From Laetiporus sulphureus 93-53 (lineage: Eukaryota > Basidiomycota > Agaricomycetes > Polyporales > Laetiporaceae), in assembly GCF_001632365.1 (NCBI RefSeq), contig NW_024468597.1, positions 1 to 16,211 of the forward strand: a stretch of 16,211 nucleotides of DNA, written 5' to 3'. Below the pieces are notes generated by a model. That model did not search any database and was not told where the DNA came from. It saw nothing but the letters and a program-made list of their open reading frames with translations. Of the stretch, positions 9,174-16,211 are shown piece by piece. Both the position numbers and the translations under genes were made by a program. Position 1 is the first letter of the stretch. Every line of letters begins with the position of its first letter.

Positions 9174-9823
9174 TGGTGAGTCAACATGGTTCCGAATAAT
9201 TGTGCGAAGCTGAACGATTCCTCGGTCTATAAAACGTGCTTTACGGACGAAGGGTAGGCATCTGTAGGAATATGGGGACATACCAGTGACAAGATGCGTG
9301 TTTATATCCATTTTTTGCTGTATAAGTTCATTGCACATACCTTGAAATGCTCGCAAAACTGTCTCATGGCAGCCTGATGGATTTGTGCAATGCCCACATC
9401 ACTCGTCCGCTGGTATTGTTTCGAGCCTGGATCTTGCCGCGTATTGTGAACTCCTCATTCTCGTTACAATATAGGTGTGTCTATGCTGATGTAGTGAAGC
9501 ACCTGCCCTCGTATCGAAGCGCCTGCCCACGTATCGAAGAGAACAGTTGCGCAAGAACAGAACCGGTGAGCTTACCTTCCAACAGGCAATTGAGTGAACC
9601 GCGATATAACGTCGCAGAATTGTTCCCATCGGCAGCACGTATGCATAGCTGCTAAGTCAAAGCAAGGGTGCATTACAGTGTAGTACGACGTATAACCAGT
9701 AAGCCTCAACAGGATGAAGCAGTTAAATAGCACGGAAGCGTGGTATATAGCCTATCGATATCGATATCTTTCCTTTGTCAATCCATAGGCATCGTGAGCG
9801 GCGTGATGGGTACTGGTGATGTG
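9174..9823. other. Intergenic region between the coiled-coil gene and ASF1
   Basis: The two genes converge here, so both 3' UTRs are expected. A TATAAAA word at 9228-9234 and a 102-codon plus-strand frame at 9347-9655 are present, but the frame's protein shows no domain or coding-like composition and I do not call it. A two-copy 20-bp tandem repeat at 9500-9539 is annotated separately. Confidence 0.4.
9500..9539. repeat. Two-copy 20-bp tandem repeat
   Basis: CACCTGCCCTCGTATCGAAG at 9500-9519 is followed directly by CGCCTGCCCACGTATCGAAG at 9520-9539 (two mismatches). It lies in the gap between the coiled-coil gene and ASF1. No function can be inferred. Confidence 0.8.
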
Positions 9824-10615
9824 TCATGATGCCGATCCATTAGCAACGTTGGGCTCTGCGTCCATATCGACGTCGAGATCGTTCGCTGAGGGCACCGCGG
9901 CAGACGTCGCGGCGCCTACTGACACCGCTTGTCCTGGTTGTTGCTGCACAATGTCCCTACATTAACGACAACGGCTCTCAGCCGACCGACCACACCAAGC
10001 AAAGCGCGAGGCACGCACCATTTTATCTGGAACCTCGTCACCCGCGGCTTGGAGTTGATGTCCCTTACTAGCCTATCAAACCGAATCGGATCCGGCATCT
10101 GCTCCTTCATCTCCTCGTTGTCGTACTCCGTGTTCTGGTAGTATCCTACGCGGACGAACTCTTGCTCCTTGTACGAGCCCGTTAAGATGAGCGCGGCCAC
10201 GCCGAGCACGTCCTCGGGCGGAATCTTGGACGGGTTCGGCGCGGAGCCCTCGAAGTCGAACGCGTTCACGCCGACGGGAACGGGTCCGACGAGGCAGTCG
10301 TCGAGCTCCTGGTCGAGTTCTTCATTACCCGGAGAGGAGACGTAGATCAGGCGCCATTCAAGGTCTGCGCGTCGGGATTCGAGAGAGACACGGTCGAGTG
10401 CAGTCATGGTCAGCGACCATTCATGGCTGTCGGTGTGAGTCTAAGATGCTACTGACCTTCTGGAAGTGACGCTATGCACTCAAATGTGACGCGGAAGCGG
10501 TATGGATCCAAAAAACGAGCAGGGTTGTTGAGGAACTCTACGTTCTGGGACACATTCAGCTGTGCGAGATGAGCGGTGATCGGCGGGTGCTTACACGGAT
10601 GGTGACGATAGACAT
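9824..10615 (-). CDS. ASF1: Histone chaperone ASF1
   Basis: Four exons on the minus strand: 10615-10595, 10544-10457, 10364-10019 and 9956-9824; 195 aa; introns 50, 92 and 62 nt. The protein begins MSIVTIR/NVEFLNNPARF and continues with DPYRFRVTFECIASLPE, DLEWRLIYVSS, LVGPVPVGVNAFDFE, EDVLGVAALILTGSYKEQEF, VRVGYYQNTEY and KPRVTRFQIKW. This is the conserved Asf1 immunoglobulin-like core (residues 1 to about 152, matching the usual core of about 155). The conserved Asp of the LDDCLVGP loop and the FVRVGYY strand, which in the family contact histone H3, are present. The tail of 43 residues is short and mildly acidic (NDLDVDMDAE), as in other fungi. Asf1 carries H3-H4 dimers to CAF-1 and HIRA for nucleosome assembly in the nucleus. 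The first exon codes for only 7 residues. The acceptor at 10545 was chosen over the one at 10560 because it restores the standard N terminus. Confidence 0.95.
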
Positions 10616-11002
10616 GGTATTTTTGAACGCGCAAGATGTTGTATGTTGAGCGAGCGAAGAGGGGGTGAGGGAGGAGACCTTGAAGAGAAAAATGAGGTGG
10701 GTGGCCAGGCAGGTGAACGTGCTGTGGCAGTAGACGCGTCCCGTCACAAACACGTTACATGGTGTCACATGGTGAGCAACGTGGCGCTTGCGGCCTATTC
10801 TCTCTTTCGTGCTTATCTTCCTCCGCCTCTAGACGGATTCTGCTCTATTCCCTCGCTGCATTACTGCTCACCGATGCCGCTCGTCTATCTGAGGAATCTA
10901 TTTAAGCTGTTGTGACCACTATCACTATGTATCATCTTAAGAAGTCATTCCGGGCCCCCATTGGCGACTCAAGGCATGAATATTGAATGTCAATGCGGGA
11001 TC
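10616..11002. other. Intergenic region upstream of ASF1
   Basis: It should contain the ASF1 promoter on the minus strand. No clear TATA box is seen. An ACGCGT word lies at 10734-10739, but the same hexamer also occurs before the F-box gene and before the first esterase, so it carries little weight. At about 10988 the word GTCAATGCG matches the start of intron 4 of the downstream esterase gene, a hint that the repeat array to the right once began here. Confidence 0.35.
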
Positions 11003-11096
11003 GATGCGCTGCAATCTGTTATCTGCCAGCCATTTCCCTTTATCCATTTCTTCAATCTGACAGTCACATTTAGCACAGACGATGTCTATCGGTCTC

Positions 11097-11202
11097 TTAG
11101 ATGATCCATGTAATCCACTGGGACGAGTTCCTGACTATCGCCGCCGCCAGCTCTCGTGCGATAACTCTATCAGTCTGTTCAGATGAATGTAACTCGTCGT
11201 AT
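11097..11202 (-). pseudogene. Duplicate terminal exon of the CE16-type esterase (distal copy)
   Basis: This copy is the same length as the real exon 5 (106 nt) and is still open to a TAA at 11097-11099. It reads YDELHSSEQTDRVIARELAA and ends SSQWITWII. The acceptor CGTAG is kept, but the first exon base is A instead of G. Joined to exon 4, which ends in TG, it would create TGA, an immediate stop. It is therefore probably a dead duplicate, although its frame is otherwise well preserved. Confidence 0.65.
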
Positions 11203-11302
11203 CTACGACATGTGCTGCAATCTATTGTCTGCCAGTCAATTTACTTTGTCCATCTTCACGATCTGACAGTCATATTTAGCACAGATCACATCCATGGATC
11301 TC

Positions 11303-11408
11303 TTAGATGAGCCATGTAATCCATTGGGACGAGTTCCTGACAACCGCCACTGCCAGCTCTCTTGCGATAATTCTATCGGTCTATCCAGATGGACGCAACT
11401 CGTCGTGC
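11303..11408 (-). pseudogene. Duplicate terminal exon of the CE16-type esterase (middle copy)
   Basis: Also 106 nt with a preserved CGTAG acceptor. Spliced to exon 4 it would read W-HDELRPSG and stop at TAG. Thus the catalytic His of DELHP is changed to Arg and the rest of the exon is cut off. It is more decayed than the distal copy. Confidence 0.65.
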
Positions 11409-11507
11409 CTACGACATGTGCTGCAGTCTATCGTCTGCCAGTCACTTTACATTATCCACCTTCTCAATCTGACAGTATATTTGGCACAGATTACATCCAT
11501 TGGTCTC

Positions 11508-12704
11508 TTAGATGAGCCACGTAATCCACTGGGACGAGTTCCTGACGATCGCCGCCGCCAGCTCTCGTGCGATAACCCTATCGGTCTGTTCAGACGGATG
11601 CAACTCGTCGTACCTACGACGTCAATGCGATCAGCAATGCTTTCGTCTGCTCCGAGAATGTCGCATACCACAGGAAACTGTCCCGCGCAGTGCCCTCGGC
11701 AACCGTACAGTCTGGCGTACCCGACGTGCTCTCGTTGAGCTGGAAAACGCACGAGTTGATGCACCCTGTCACGTTGTACGGTACGCTCCCATTTAGATAG
11801 TTCTGCGGGAATGCTCGGATATCCGATACCAAGCCGTACGAGTCGAAGATACCTTCATATTGGAACGACAATCAGCTCTCCGTATGATCAGCAAAGATCC
11901 GCATACCGAGATGTGCGCCTTCAAGCGTTGGCGCCAAGGCCGTCAGCATCGCGCGCGATAGGGCGTTGCCTGTGTTGGTCATCTCCGTCATGAAAACGTT
12001 CCATTCAGTGGTGTTACGCTGCTCTGTCCAGTATCTGTTCGGGTACGAGTTGGCCGAATACAGGATCGTATCTTGCAGAGGCAACATCTGTGCAGCAACC
12101 AGCACGTCACGAAACGATTGAGCTATTGATGGAACTGAGCAACTTACGTTCTGGAAGACGAAGTTCCTGGCGCCGCTCAGATACAGGACGTTTACCCATT
12201 CGACCGCGCAGGAAACGGTGTTCACAAGCGTAACTCCCGCTGTCTGCTGTCCTGTGATGAGCTCTCCCACACCGACATCGTTCGTCCCGATCCAGAGCGT
12301 GTACATTGTGGACGTCGGATCAAGCTCTAACGAGCCGTTCTCTTTCTGCGTGAAGTATAGCGGCAGCTCGTCCTCGAAGACCGATGGGAACAGCCGTGGA
12401 GTGAGGTAATTCGAGCAAGTCGCACCCGCCTTCGCGTACGGATACAGTGTGAAGCCGCCGTACATCGCCGCATAGACAGGCCACGCGGTGGCGTTGTCTC
12501 CGGTATTCACCTGCGCTCGAGATCCGGTGAACAATGAGCATCTCATCCCCCTATCTCACGAGCTGCTGTGCTTACGACGTCTGAGTAGGAGTCGCCAAAC
12601 GTTACGAGATTCTTGATCTGTCCAGGGTATGGTCCTTGGGCGCTGCTGTGCTGCACAAAGGCCCAGGAGAATACAAATGTCGCGAGGACCTTGACGAAGG
12701 ACAT
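11508..12704 (-). CDS. Secreted GDSL esterase, carbohydrate esterase family 16-like (paralogue A)
   Basis: Five exons on the minus strand: 12704-12576, 12510-12148, 12087-11907, 11852-11669 and 11613-11508 (129, 363, 181, 184, 106 nt); 320 aa. A signal peptide (MSFVKVLATFVFSWAFVQHSSA, 22 residues) leads to QGPYPGQIKNLV. The GDSL nucleophile block is TFGDSYSDV (Ser39), a block II Gly is in AKAGATCSN (Gly72), block III is LWIGTNDVG (Asn120), and the catalytic Asp-His pair is YDELHPS (Asp288, His291). Several N-glycosylation sites fit secretion. CE16 enzymes are acetyl esterases that remove acetyl groups from xylo- and related oligosaccharides outside the cell. The exact substrate is not readable. 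The exon 4/5 joint was fixed by the GTATGC donor and TCGTAG acceptor, which restore the W-YDELHP stretch. The paralogue lies 520 bp upstream in the same orientation. Confidence 0.87.
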
Positions 12705-13224
12705 CTTCGCTCCCGTTTTCTTTGACCAGTTGCTTCCAATGTTTTATGGTGATACGGAGCGGATGCCCAATGCCCATGGACAGTTTCTCACAGCTCGGAT
12801 GCACTTCGATATACATAACACGCGTTTTCGGTGCAATGGGCACAATCCTGCAGATCACGCTGCTCAACACAGTGGAATGGCGTGGGTGTCCTCGACGGCT
12901 GCTGATGTTTCTCGGTCCGTATATGTATAGTGCTTATACACTCTGAGAACAGGAAGGCCACTATTCTTGTATCCGAAGCTGCAATGCCGGCATAACCTCC
13001 GCTTCACGGGATCCTTCTAATGGCGACATCAGTGGCGAACGAGATCTCCAGTCTATCTGTATCTCTTGAGCTGCCTGTCGTTCATTGACTCCAAGTCTTA
13101 ATCCTAGGTGTCTCCAATGCGGTGCCTACTGAAATGATGTTCGTCCCAGTGTTCCTACGGCTATCCAAGAACGACTCAATGTTCCTTCTGCCGATCGGCA
13201 CAAGACTTTCTTCCCTCCCCCAGC
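12705..13224. other. Intergenic region between the two esterase genes
   Basis: It holds the promoter of paralogue A and the 3' UTR of paralogue B. On the minus strand TATGTATATC near 12808-12817 and TATAAG near 12930 are possible TATA-like words, neither at a convincing distance. I see no gene and no copy of the 206-bp repeat here. Confidence 0.4.
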
Positions 13225-14408
13225 TCAAGTCAGCCATGTGATCCAGCTCGAAGAGTTCCTCACAATCGCGGCGGCAAGCTCCCTCGCAATCACCCTGTCC
13301 GTCTGTTCAGACGGGTGCAGTTCATCATACCTGCACAGCAAACATGAGCAAAAGGCGGCCCTTCCGTTCAGGTCAACGTACCACAGGAAGCTGTCGCGTG
13401 CGGTGCCCTCAGCAACCGTGCAGTCTGCCGTATCCGACGTGCTTTCGTTGAGCTGGTAGATGCAAGAGTTGATGCATCCTGTAACGTTCAAGGGTGCTGT
13501 GCCATTCAAATAGTTCTGCGGGAAAGCTCGGATATCCGAGATCAGCCCGTATGAGTCGAAGATACCTGAAGACGCTTCAGCGTTAATCTGGTGAGAAACT
13601 CGAAGATAAGTCCTCACCAAGGTGCGCTCCCTCCAGAGTCGGCGCAAGGGCTTGCAGCATCAGCCTGGATAGGGCGTTGCCGGTGTTCGTGAGCTCGGTC
13701 ATGAAGACGTTCCACTCCGTCGTGTTCCTGTCTTCGGTCCAATACCGGTTAGGGTATGAATTGGCCGAGTACAAGATCGTGTCTTGCAGAGGCAGCATCT
13801 GTTTACTCTGTCAACGCCGTGCCGGATCGCAGTGCAATTCCACGCACGTTCTGGAAGATGAAGTTCCTCGCGCCACTCGTATACAGAACCCTCACCCAGT
13901 CCACGGCGCAAGAGATTGTATCGACCAAAGTGACTCCCGGAGTTTGGCTGCCGGTCAAGAGCGCGTTCGCGCCCACGTCGTTCGTGCCGATCCACAGCAT
14001 ATACATCGTCGACGTCGGATCGGGCTCCAGCGAGCCATTGAATTTCTCCGTGAAGTATAGCGGGAGCTGATACTCGAAGACCGGTGGGTACGGCCGGTAG
14101 GTCAGGTAGTTCGAGCACGTCGCGCCGGACTTTGCGAACGGGTAGAGCGTGAAGTTCCCGTACATGGCTGCATACACTGGCCATGCTGTGGCGTTGTCGC
14201 CTGGGGTGTTCTATGCGGAAAGCGCATGCCACAAGGTCACTTCGGGTTTCTTGATCTATACTGGAGAGGGCGCGCTCACGACATCGCTGTAGGAATCACC
14301 AAATGTCACCAGGTTTTTGATTTGGCCGGGGTAGGGTCCTTGGGCACTGGCGGGGGCCACAACCGCGAGCGCACTGGCAAGAACCGTCAACAAGCTCAAG
14401 TGCAGCAT
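13225..14408 (-). CDS. Secreted GDSL esterase, carbohydrate esterase family 16-like (paralogue B)
   Basis: Five exons on the minus strand: 14408-14280, 14210-13848, 13798-13618, 13565-13382 and 13330-13225; 320 aa. Exon lengths are identical to paralogue A (129, 363, 181, 184, 106 nt), while introns differ (69, 49, 52, 51 nt). The signal peptide is MLHLSLLTVLASALAVVAPA plus SA, then the same QGPYPGQIKNLV start. Catalytic blocks are complete: TFGDSYSDV (Ser39), AKSGATCSN, LWIGTNDVG and YDELHPS (Asp288, His291). The donor of intron 4 is GTACGT inside CTGTGGTACGT; choosing the later GT would break the frame. Function as for CE16 acetyl esterases, extracellular. The two genes are the product of a tandem duplication. 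Protein similarity is high throughout and lowest in the signal peptide. Confidence 0.87.
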
Positions 14409-14864
14409 CCTTGGGAACGACTGTTGCTCGTCGCTCTTTACCTCGGACGCTCTTAAGCTTTTACGTTGTCTGTGCGTACGGTGTCCCGGTCACGAGTGAT
14501 GACCGCCCGAAAACCCCTTTCTCCTCCATTGCACTGACCAGTGGGAGTCCGAGTCGAAGCAAGCATGTGGTCGGGATATTTTTGCTCGGTGAGCGTGAGG
14601 GATTTTCACGGACCGCTGCGACGATTCTGCATGAACGAGTGGAGGTTTCGATTCCTCGGTGCGCATCCTGCAATTGGAAGTCAAGTCGATATCCAACGTT
14701 TCTCCTTGCCAAAGAACGGATCGAGCGATAATACTCTCTATGAAACATCATTTGACAAGCACGCTGGGGAGAGTGTATCGGCGGCCATCATGTCACCATA
14801 CCTGTTCGCACTGTCGTGCTCGAGCTGTAAACGGATGGAAAAGGAGTGGACGGGAGGACACACG
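14409..14864. other. Intergenic region between paralogue B and the retrotransposon
   Basis: Contains the presumed promoter of paralogue B. No TATA box is obvious. Overlapping short frames on both strands have no recognisable content. Nothing else was seen. Confidence 0.4.
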
Positions 14865-14874
14865 CTAGAGTCAA

Positions 14875-15015
14875 AGGCTTCAGCTCCTTGATGATAGAAG
14901 GACTCTATTAGTAGTATGTACCTAGAGTCAACTACGATACATTAGTATGTACGCTGCATTCATGCAGGACAGTATCGGTACTCACAGGCTTCAGCTCCTT
15001 GATGATAGAAGGACT
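14875..15015. repeat. Pair of 30-bp direct repeats in or near the copia LTR
   Basis: An identical 30-bp word (AGGCTTCAGCTCC... to GATAGAAGGACT) lies at 14875-14904 and again at 14986-15015, 111 bp apart. Each copy is enclosed by its own inverted repeat: AGAGTC 14868-14873 with GACTCT 14901-14906, and AGGCTTCAG 14986-14994 with CTGAAGCCT 15014-15022. A further 10-bp word CTAGAGTCAA occurs at 14865-14874 and 14922-14931. Confidence 0.8.
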
Positions 15016-15139
15016 GAAGCCTGCAGAACGAGCGAAGCGGGTGAAAAGTCTTACGGGCGCTAATGCCCGATAAGTACATAAAAGGAAATACCAACTGATA
15101 AGTCCATACTTAAGTATAGCTAGGCTTGATATTCCAACA
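14889..15139 (-). mobile_element. 3' LTR of a Ty1/copia retrotransposon (inner edge firm, outer edge uncertain)
   Basis: On the minus strand the LTR begins TGTTGGAATATCAAGCC directly after the polypurine tract, a usual copia LTR start (TG). The outer edge should end in CA. The best candidate is ...CTATCATCA ending at 14889, giving about 251 bp. The same word ends at 15000 in the second copy of the 30-bp repeat, which would give about 140 bp. The 5' LTR lies outside the window, so the edge and target duplication cannot be checked. A 5-bp-stem hairpin (CGGGC 15054-15058, GCCCG 15065-15069) lies inside. Confidence 0.6.
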
Positions 15140-15149
15140 CTCCCCCTCA
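15140..15149 (-). other. Polypurine tract (plus-strand primer) of the copia element
   Basis: The minus strand reads TGAGGGGGAG directly before the LTR start TGTTGG. This is the standard place and composition for the primer of second-strand synthesis. It overlaps the stop codon of the pol frame. Confidence 0.8.
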
Positions 15150-16211
15150 AGCCAGGCGAAGTCCAAGCATTCCGGCGAACTTCTCCACCTTCTGGCGGGT
15201 CAACGCCTTGGTAAGAAGGTCGGCGACCATGTCGTTGGTCAGGCAATACAAGATGACAGCGCGTTCCATATCGATAACCTCGCGAATGAAATGGTAGCGA
15301 ATGTCGATATGCTTCGTTCGCGCATGAAGGAGTCCACTCTGCGCGATCGCGATTGCGCTCTGATTGTCGGCGTGTAACGGTGTCGGTTCCGCCAGAGGCA
15401 AGGTGAGTTCCGCGAGAAGCGCACGTAGCCACAACAGCTCGCGCGACGCGTCAGATGCGGCAATGTATTCGGCCTCCGTGGAAGACAGCGCGGTAAGGGG
15501 CTGCTTGCGCGAAGACCAGCTGACAGCTCCCCCAGAGTAGAGGAAGCTGTACGCCAAGATCGAGTGACGGTGGGCTTGCGAGGCCCAGTCGGCGTCAGTG
15601 TAACCTATAAGACCGTCGGTTGTCGCACCGAATGTCAAGGCCAGGTCGCGTGTGCCTTTAAGATAGCGCAGCATGCGTTTTGCGGCTTCCCAATGCGCGG
15701 GCGCTGGGTCAGCCATGAAGCGCGCCAGTGTCGAAGTGGCGAACGCGATGTCGGGACGTGTGCCGATAGCGGCGTACATAAGGCTCCCGACGAGCCTTGC
15801 ATACGGCTTGCGAGCCATGTGCGCGCGATCTTCGTCCGAGAGCTCGATACCGAAGAGGTTAATGTGGGGGTCCATCGGGACCGTGAGTGCGTAGGCGTCG
15901 GTCATGCCGAAGCGATCGAGTATAGTGTCGATATACGCAGCTTGCGAGAGCGAGATAGTGTGGGCAGCGCGGTCGCGGCGAATCTCAAAGCCTAGAAGCC
16001 AGTGCGCCTCGCCCAGGTCCACGATCTCAAATCGTGCGGCGAGCTCCCGCTTCAGATCAGTCATGGTGGCCGTCGTGTTGGTGATGAGCGTGCAGTCGTC
16101 GACGTGGACAACAATGATGATGATGACCTTAGAAACAAAGGCGAAAAACACACCGTAGTCGTGTTTGCTGCGCTCTAGACCCAAGCCAGCAAACAGCTCA
16201 CAGAGCTGAAT
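15147..16211 (-). CDS. Ty1/copia pol polyprotein, C-terminal part (RT end and RNase H), partial
   Basis: Open from the right window edge to a TGA at 15149-15147; 354 codons visible, with the 5' part outside the window. The reverse transcriptase active site is VVHVDDCTLI (Asp-Asp at fragment residues 38-39). The usual copia YVDD is replaced by HVDD, which I recall as common in fungal copia lineages. Conserved copia blocks follow: LGEAHWLLGFEI, YARLVGSLMYAAIGTRPDIA, HWEAAKRMLRYLKGT. RNase H shows GYTDADW (Asp206), the SSRKQPLTALSSTEAEY block (Glu246) and LHADNQSAI (Asp282), then HARTKHIDIRYHFIREV. No stop or frameshift interrupts the visible part, so the copy may be young. The element lies upstream of esterase paralogue B in the same orientation. 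Confidence 0.93.
   Translation of the reverse strand: MQLCELFAGLGLERSKHDYGVFFAFVSKVIIIIVVHVDDCTLITNTTATMTDLKRELAARFEIVDLGEAHWLLGFEIRRDRAAHTISLSQAAYIDTILDRFGMTDAYALTVPMDPHINLFGIELSDEDRAHMARKPYARLVGSLMYAAIGTRPDIAFATSTLARFMADPAPAHWEAAKRMLRYLKGTRDLALTFGATTDGLIGYTDADWASQAHRHSILAYSFLYSGGAVSWSSRKQPLTALSSTEAEYIAASDASRELLWLRALLAELTLPLAEPTPLHADNQSAIAIAQSGLLHARTKHIDIRYHFIREVIDMERAVILYCLTNDMVADLLTKALTRQKVEKFAGMLGLRLA

Larger units (their letters stand above)
11003..11620 (-). repeat. Tandem array of esterase last exon plus 3' flank (period about 206 bp)
   Basis: The boundary word TCTCTTAGATGA occurs at 11093, 11299 and 11504 (TCTCTTAG at each), giving periods of 206 and 205 bp. Each unit consists of 106 nt homologous to exon 5 of the adjacent esterase gene plus about 90 nt of its 3' flank. 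Flank copies lie at about 11003-11092, 11210-11298 and 11416-11503, exon copies at 11097-11202, 11303-11408 and 11508-11613. Similarity stops a few bases inside the intron, at the TACGAC word around 11209, 11415 and 11620. The rightmost exon copy is the one used by the intact gene. The array lies downstream of the gene in its transcription direction. Confidence 0.85.

Noticed and set aside
8517..9356. Long minus-strand frame of 279 codons
   Set aside because: It is the opposite-strand shadow of the GC-biased coiled-coil gene; its protein is Arg/Leu/Pro/His-rich with no domain.
9347..9655. 102-codon plus-strand frame with a TATAAAA word upstream
   Set aside because: No recognisable domain, a tandem repeat runs through it, and it lies in the 3' gap of two convergent genes.
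10560..10594. A 35-nt intron in ASF1 (acceptor at 10560)
   Set aside because: It would insert LNVSQ before NVEFLNNP. Using the next acceptor (10545) gives a normal 50-nt intron with a CTGAAT branch-like site and restores the standard ASF1 N terminus.
10734..10739. ACGCGT cell-cycle box (MCB) upstream of ASF1
   Set aside because: Biologically attractive for an S-phase histone chaperone, but the same hexamer also occurs near 652 and near 12819 before unrelated genes, so a single copy is not evidence.
15564..15995. 143-codon plus-strand frame across the retrotransposon
   Set aside because: Antisense shadow of the copia pol gene.
1..16211. CRISPR array, rRNA, tRNA or bacterial-type operon
   Set aside because: No regularly spaced short repeats of CRISPR type, no tRNA-like cloverleaf noticed, and all supported genes are spliced eukaryotic genes.

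Overview
The window looks like nuclear DNA of a filamentous basidiomycete, probably an Agaricomycete (a wood- or litter-decay fungus). The basis is many short introns (about 45-92 nt, most 50-65) with GTRNGT-type donors, YAG acceptors and CTRAY-like branch points, compact intergenic gaps, and a gene set typical of that class: an F-box protein, a secreted 'macrofage activating glycoprotein'-like protein, an NmrA-like reductase, CE16-type esterases and a Ty1/copia element. The species is not identifiable by eye. All multi-exon models were built by hand from splice signals and reading phase. They close without a frame break, but none is transcript-verified.

Layout, left to right. (1) 781-2623 (+): F-box protein in five or six exons; its N-terminal part carries a tandemly duplicated intron+exon unit. 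(2) 2624-3742: AT-rich non-coding DNA with a 342-bp fold-back, MITE-like element at 3238-3579. (3) 3743-5090 (-): secreted, probably GPI-anchored glycoprotein in five exons. (4) 5091-6662: mostly non-coding, with one doubtful small spliced gene or gene remnant at 5911-6398. (5) 6663-7934 (-): NmrA/isoflavone-reductase-like NAD(P)-binding protein in six exons, one of them only 7 nt. (6) 8625-9173 (+): intron-less coiled-coil protein. (7) 9824-10615 (-): histone chaperone ASF1 in four exons. (8) 11003-11620: tandem array of about 206 bp built from the last exon and 3' flank of the adjacent esterase gene. (9) 11508-12704 and 13225-14408 (-): two tandem paralogous GDSL/CE16-type secreted esterases, each 320 aa, with identical exon lengths. 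(10) about 14889-16211 (-): 3' end of a Ty1/copia retrotransposon (RT end, RNase H, polypurine tract, LTR), running off the right edge.

The genes do not form one pathway. ASF1 and the NmrA-like protein are housekeeping or regulatory types; the glycoprotein and the two esterases are secreted products, the esterases fitting removal of acetyl groups from plant polysaccharide fragments. The most unusual structures are the terminal-exon array downstream of the first esterase (decoy last exons that would delete or disarm the catalytic Asp-His pair), the intron+exon duplication in the F-box gene, the 7-nt microexon, and the fold-back element. No clearly new defence-type or biosynthetic system was seen.
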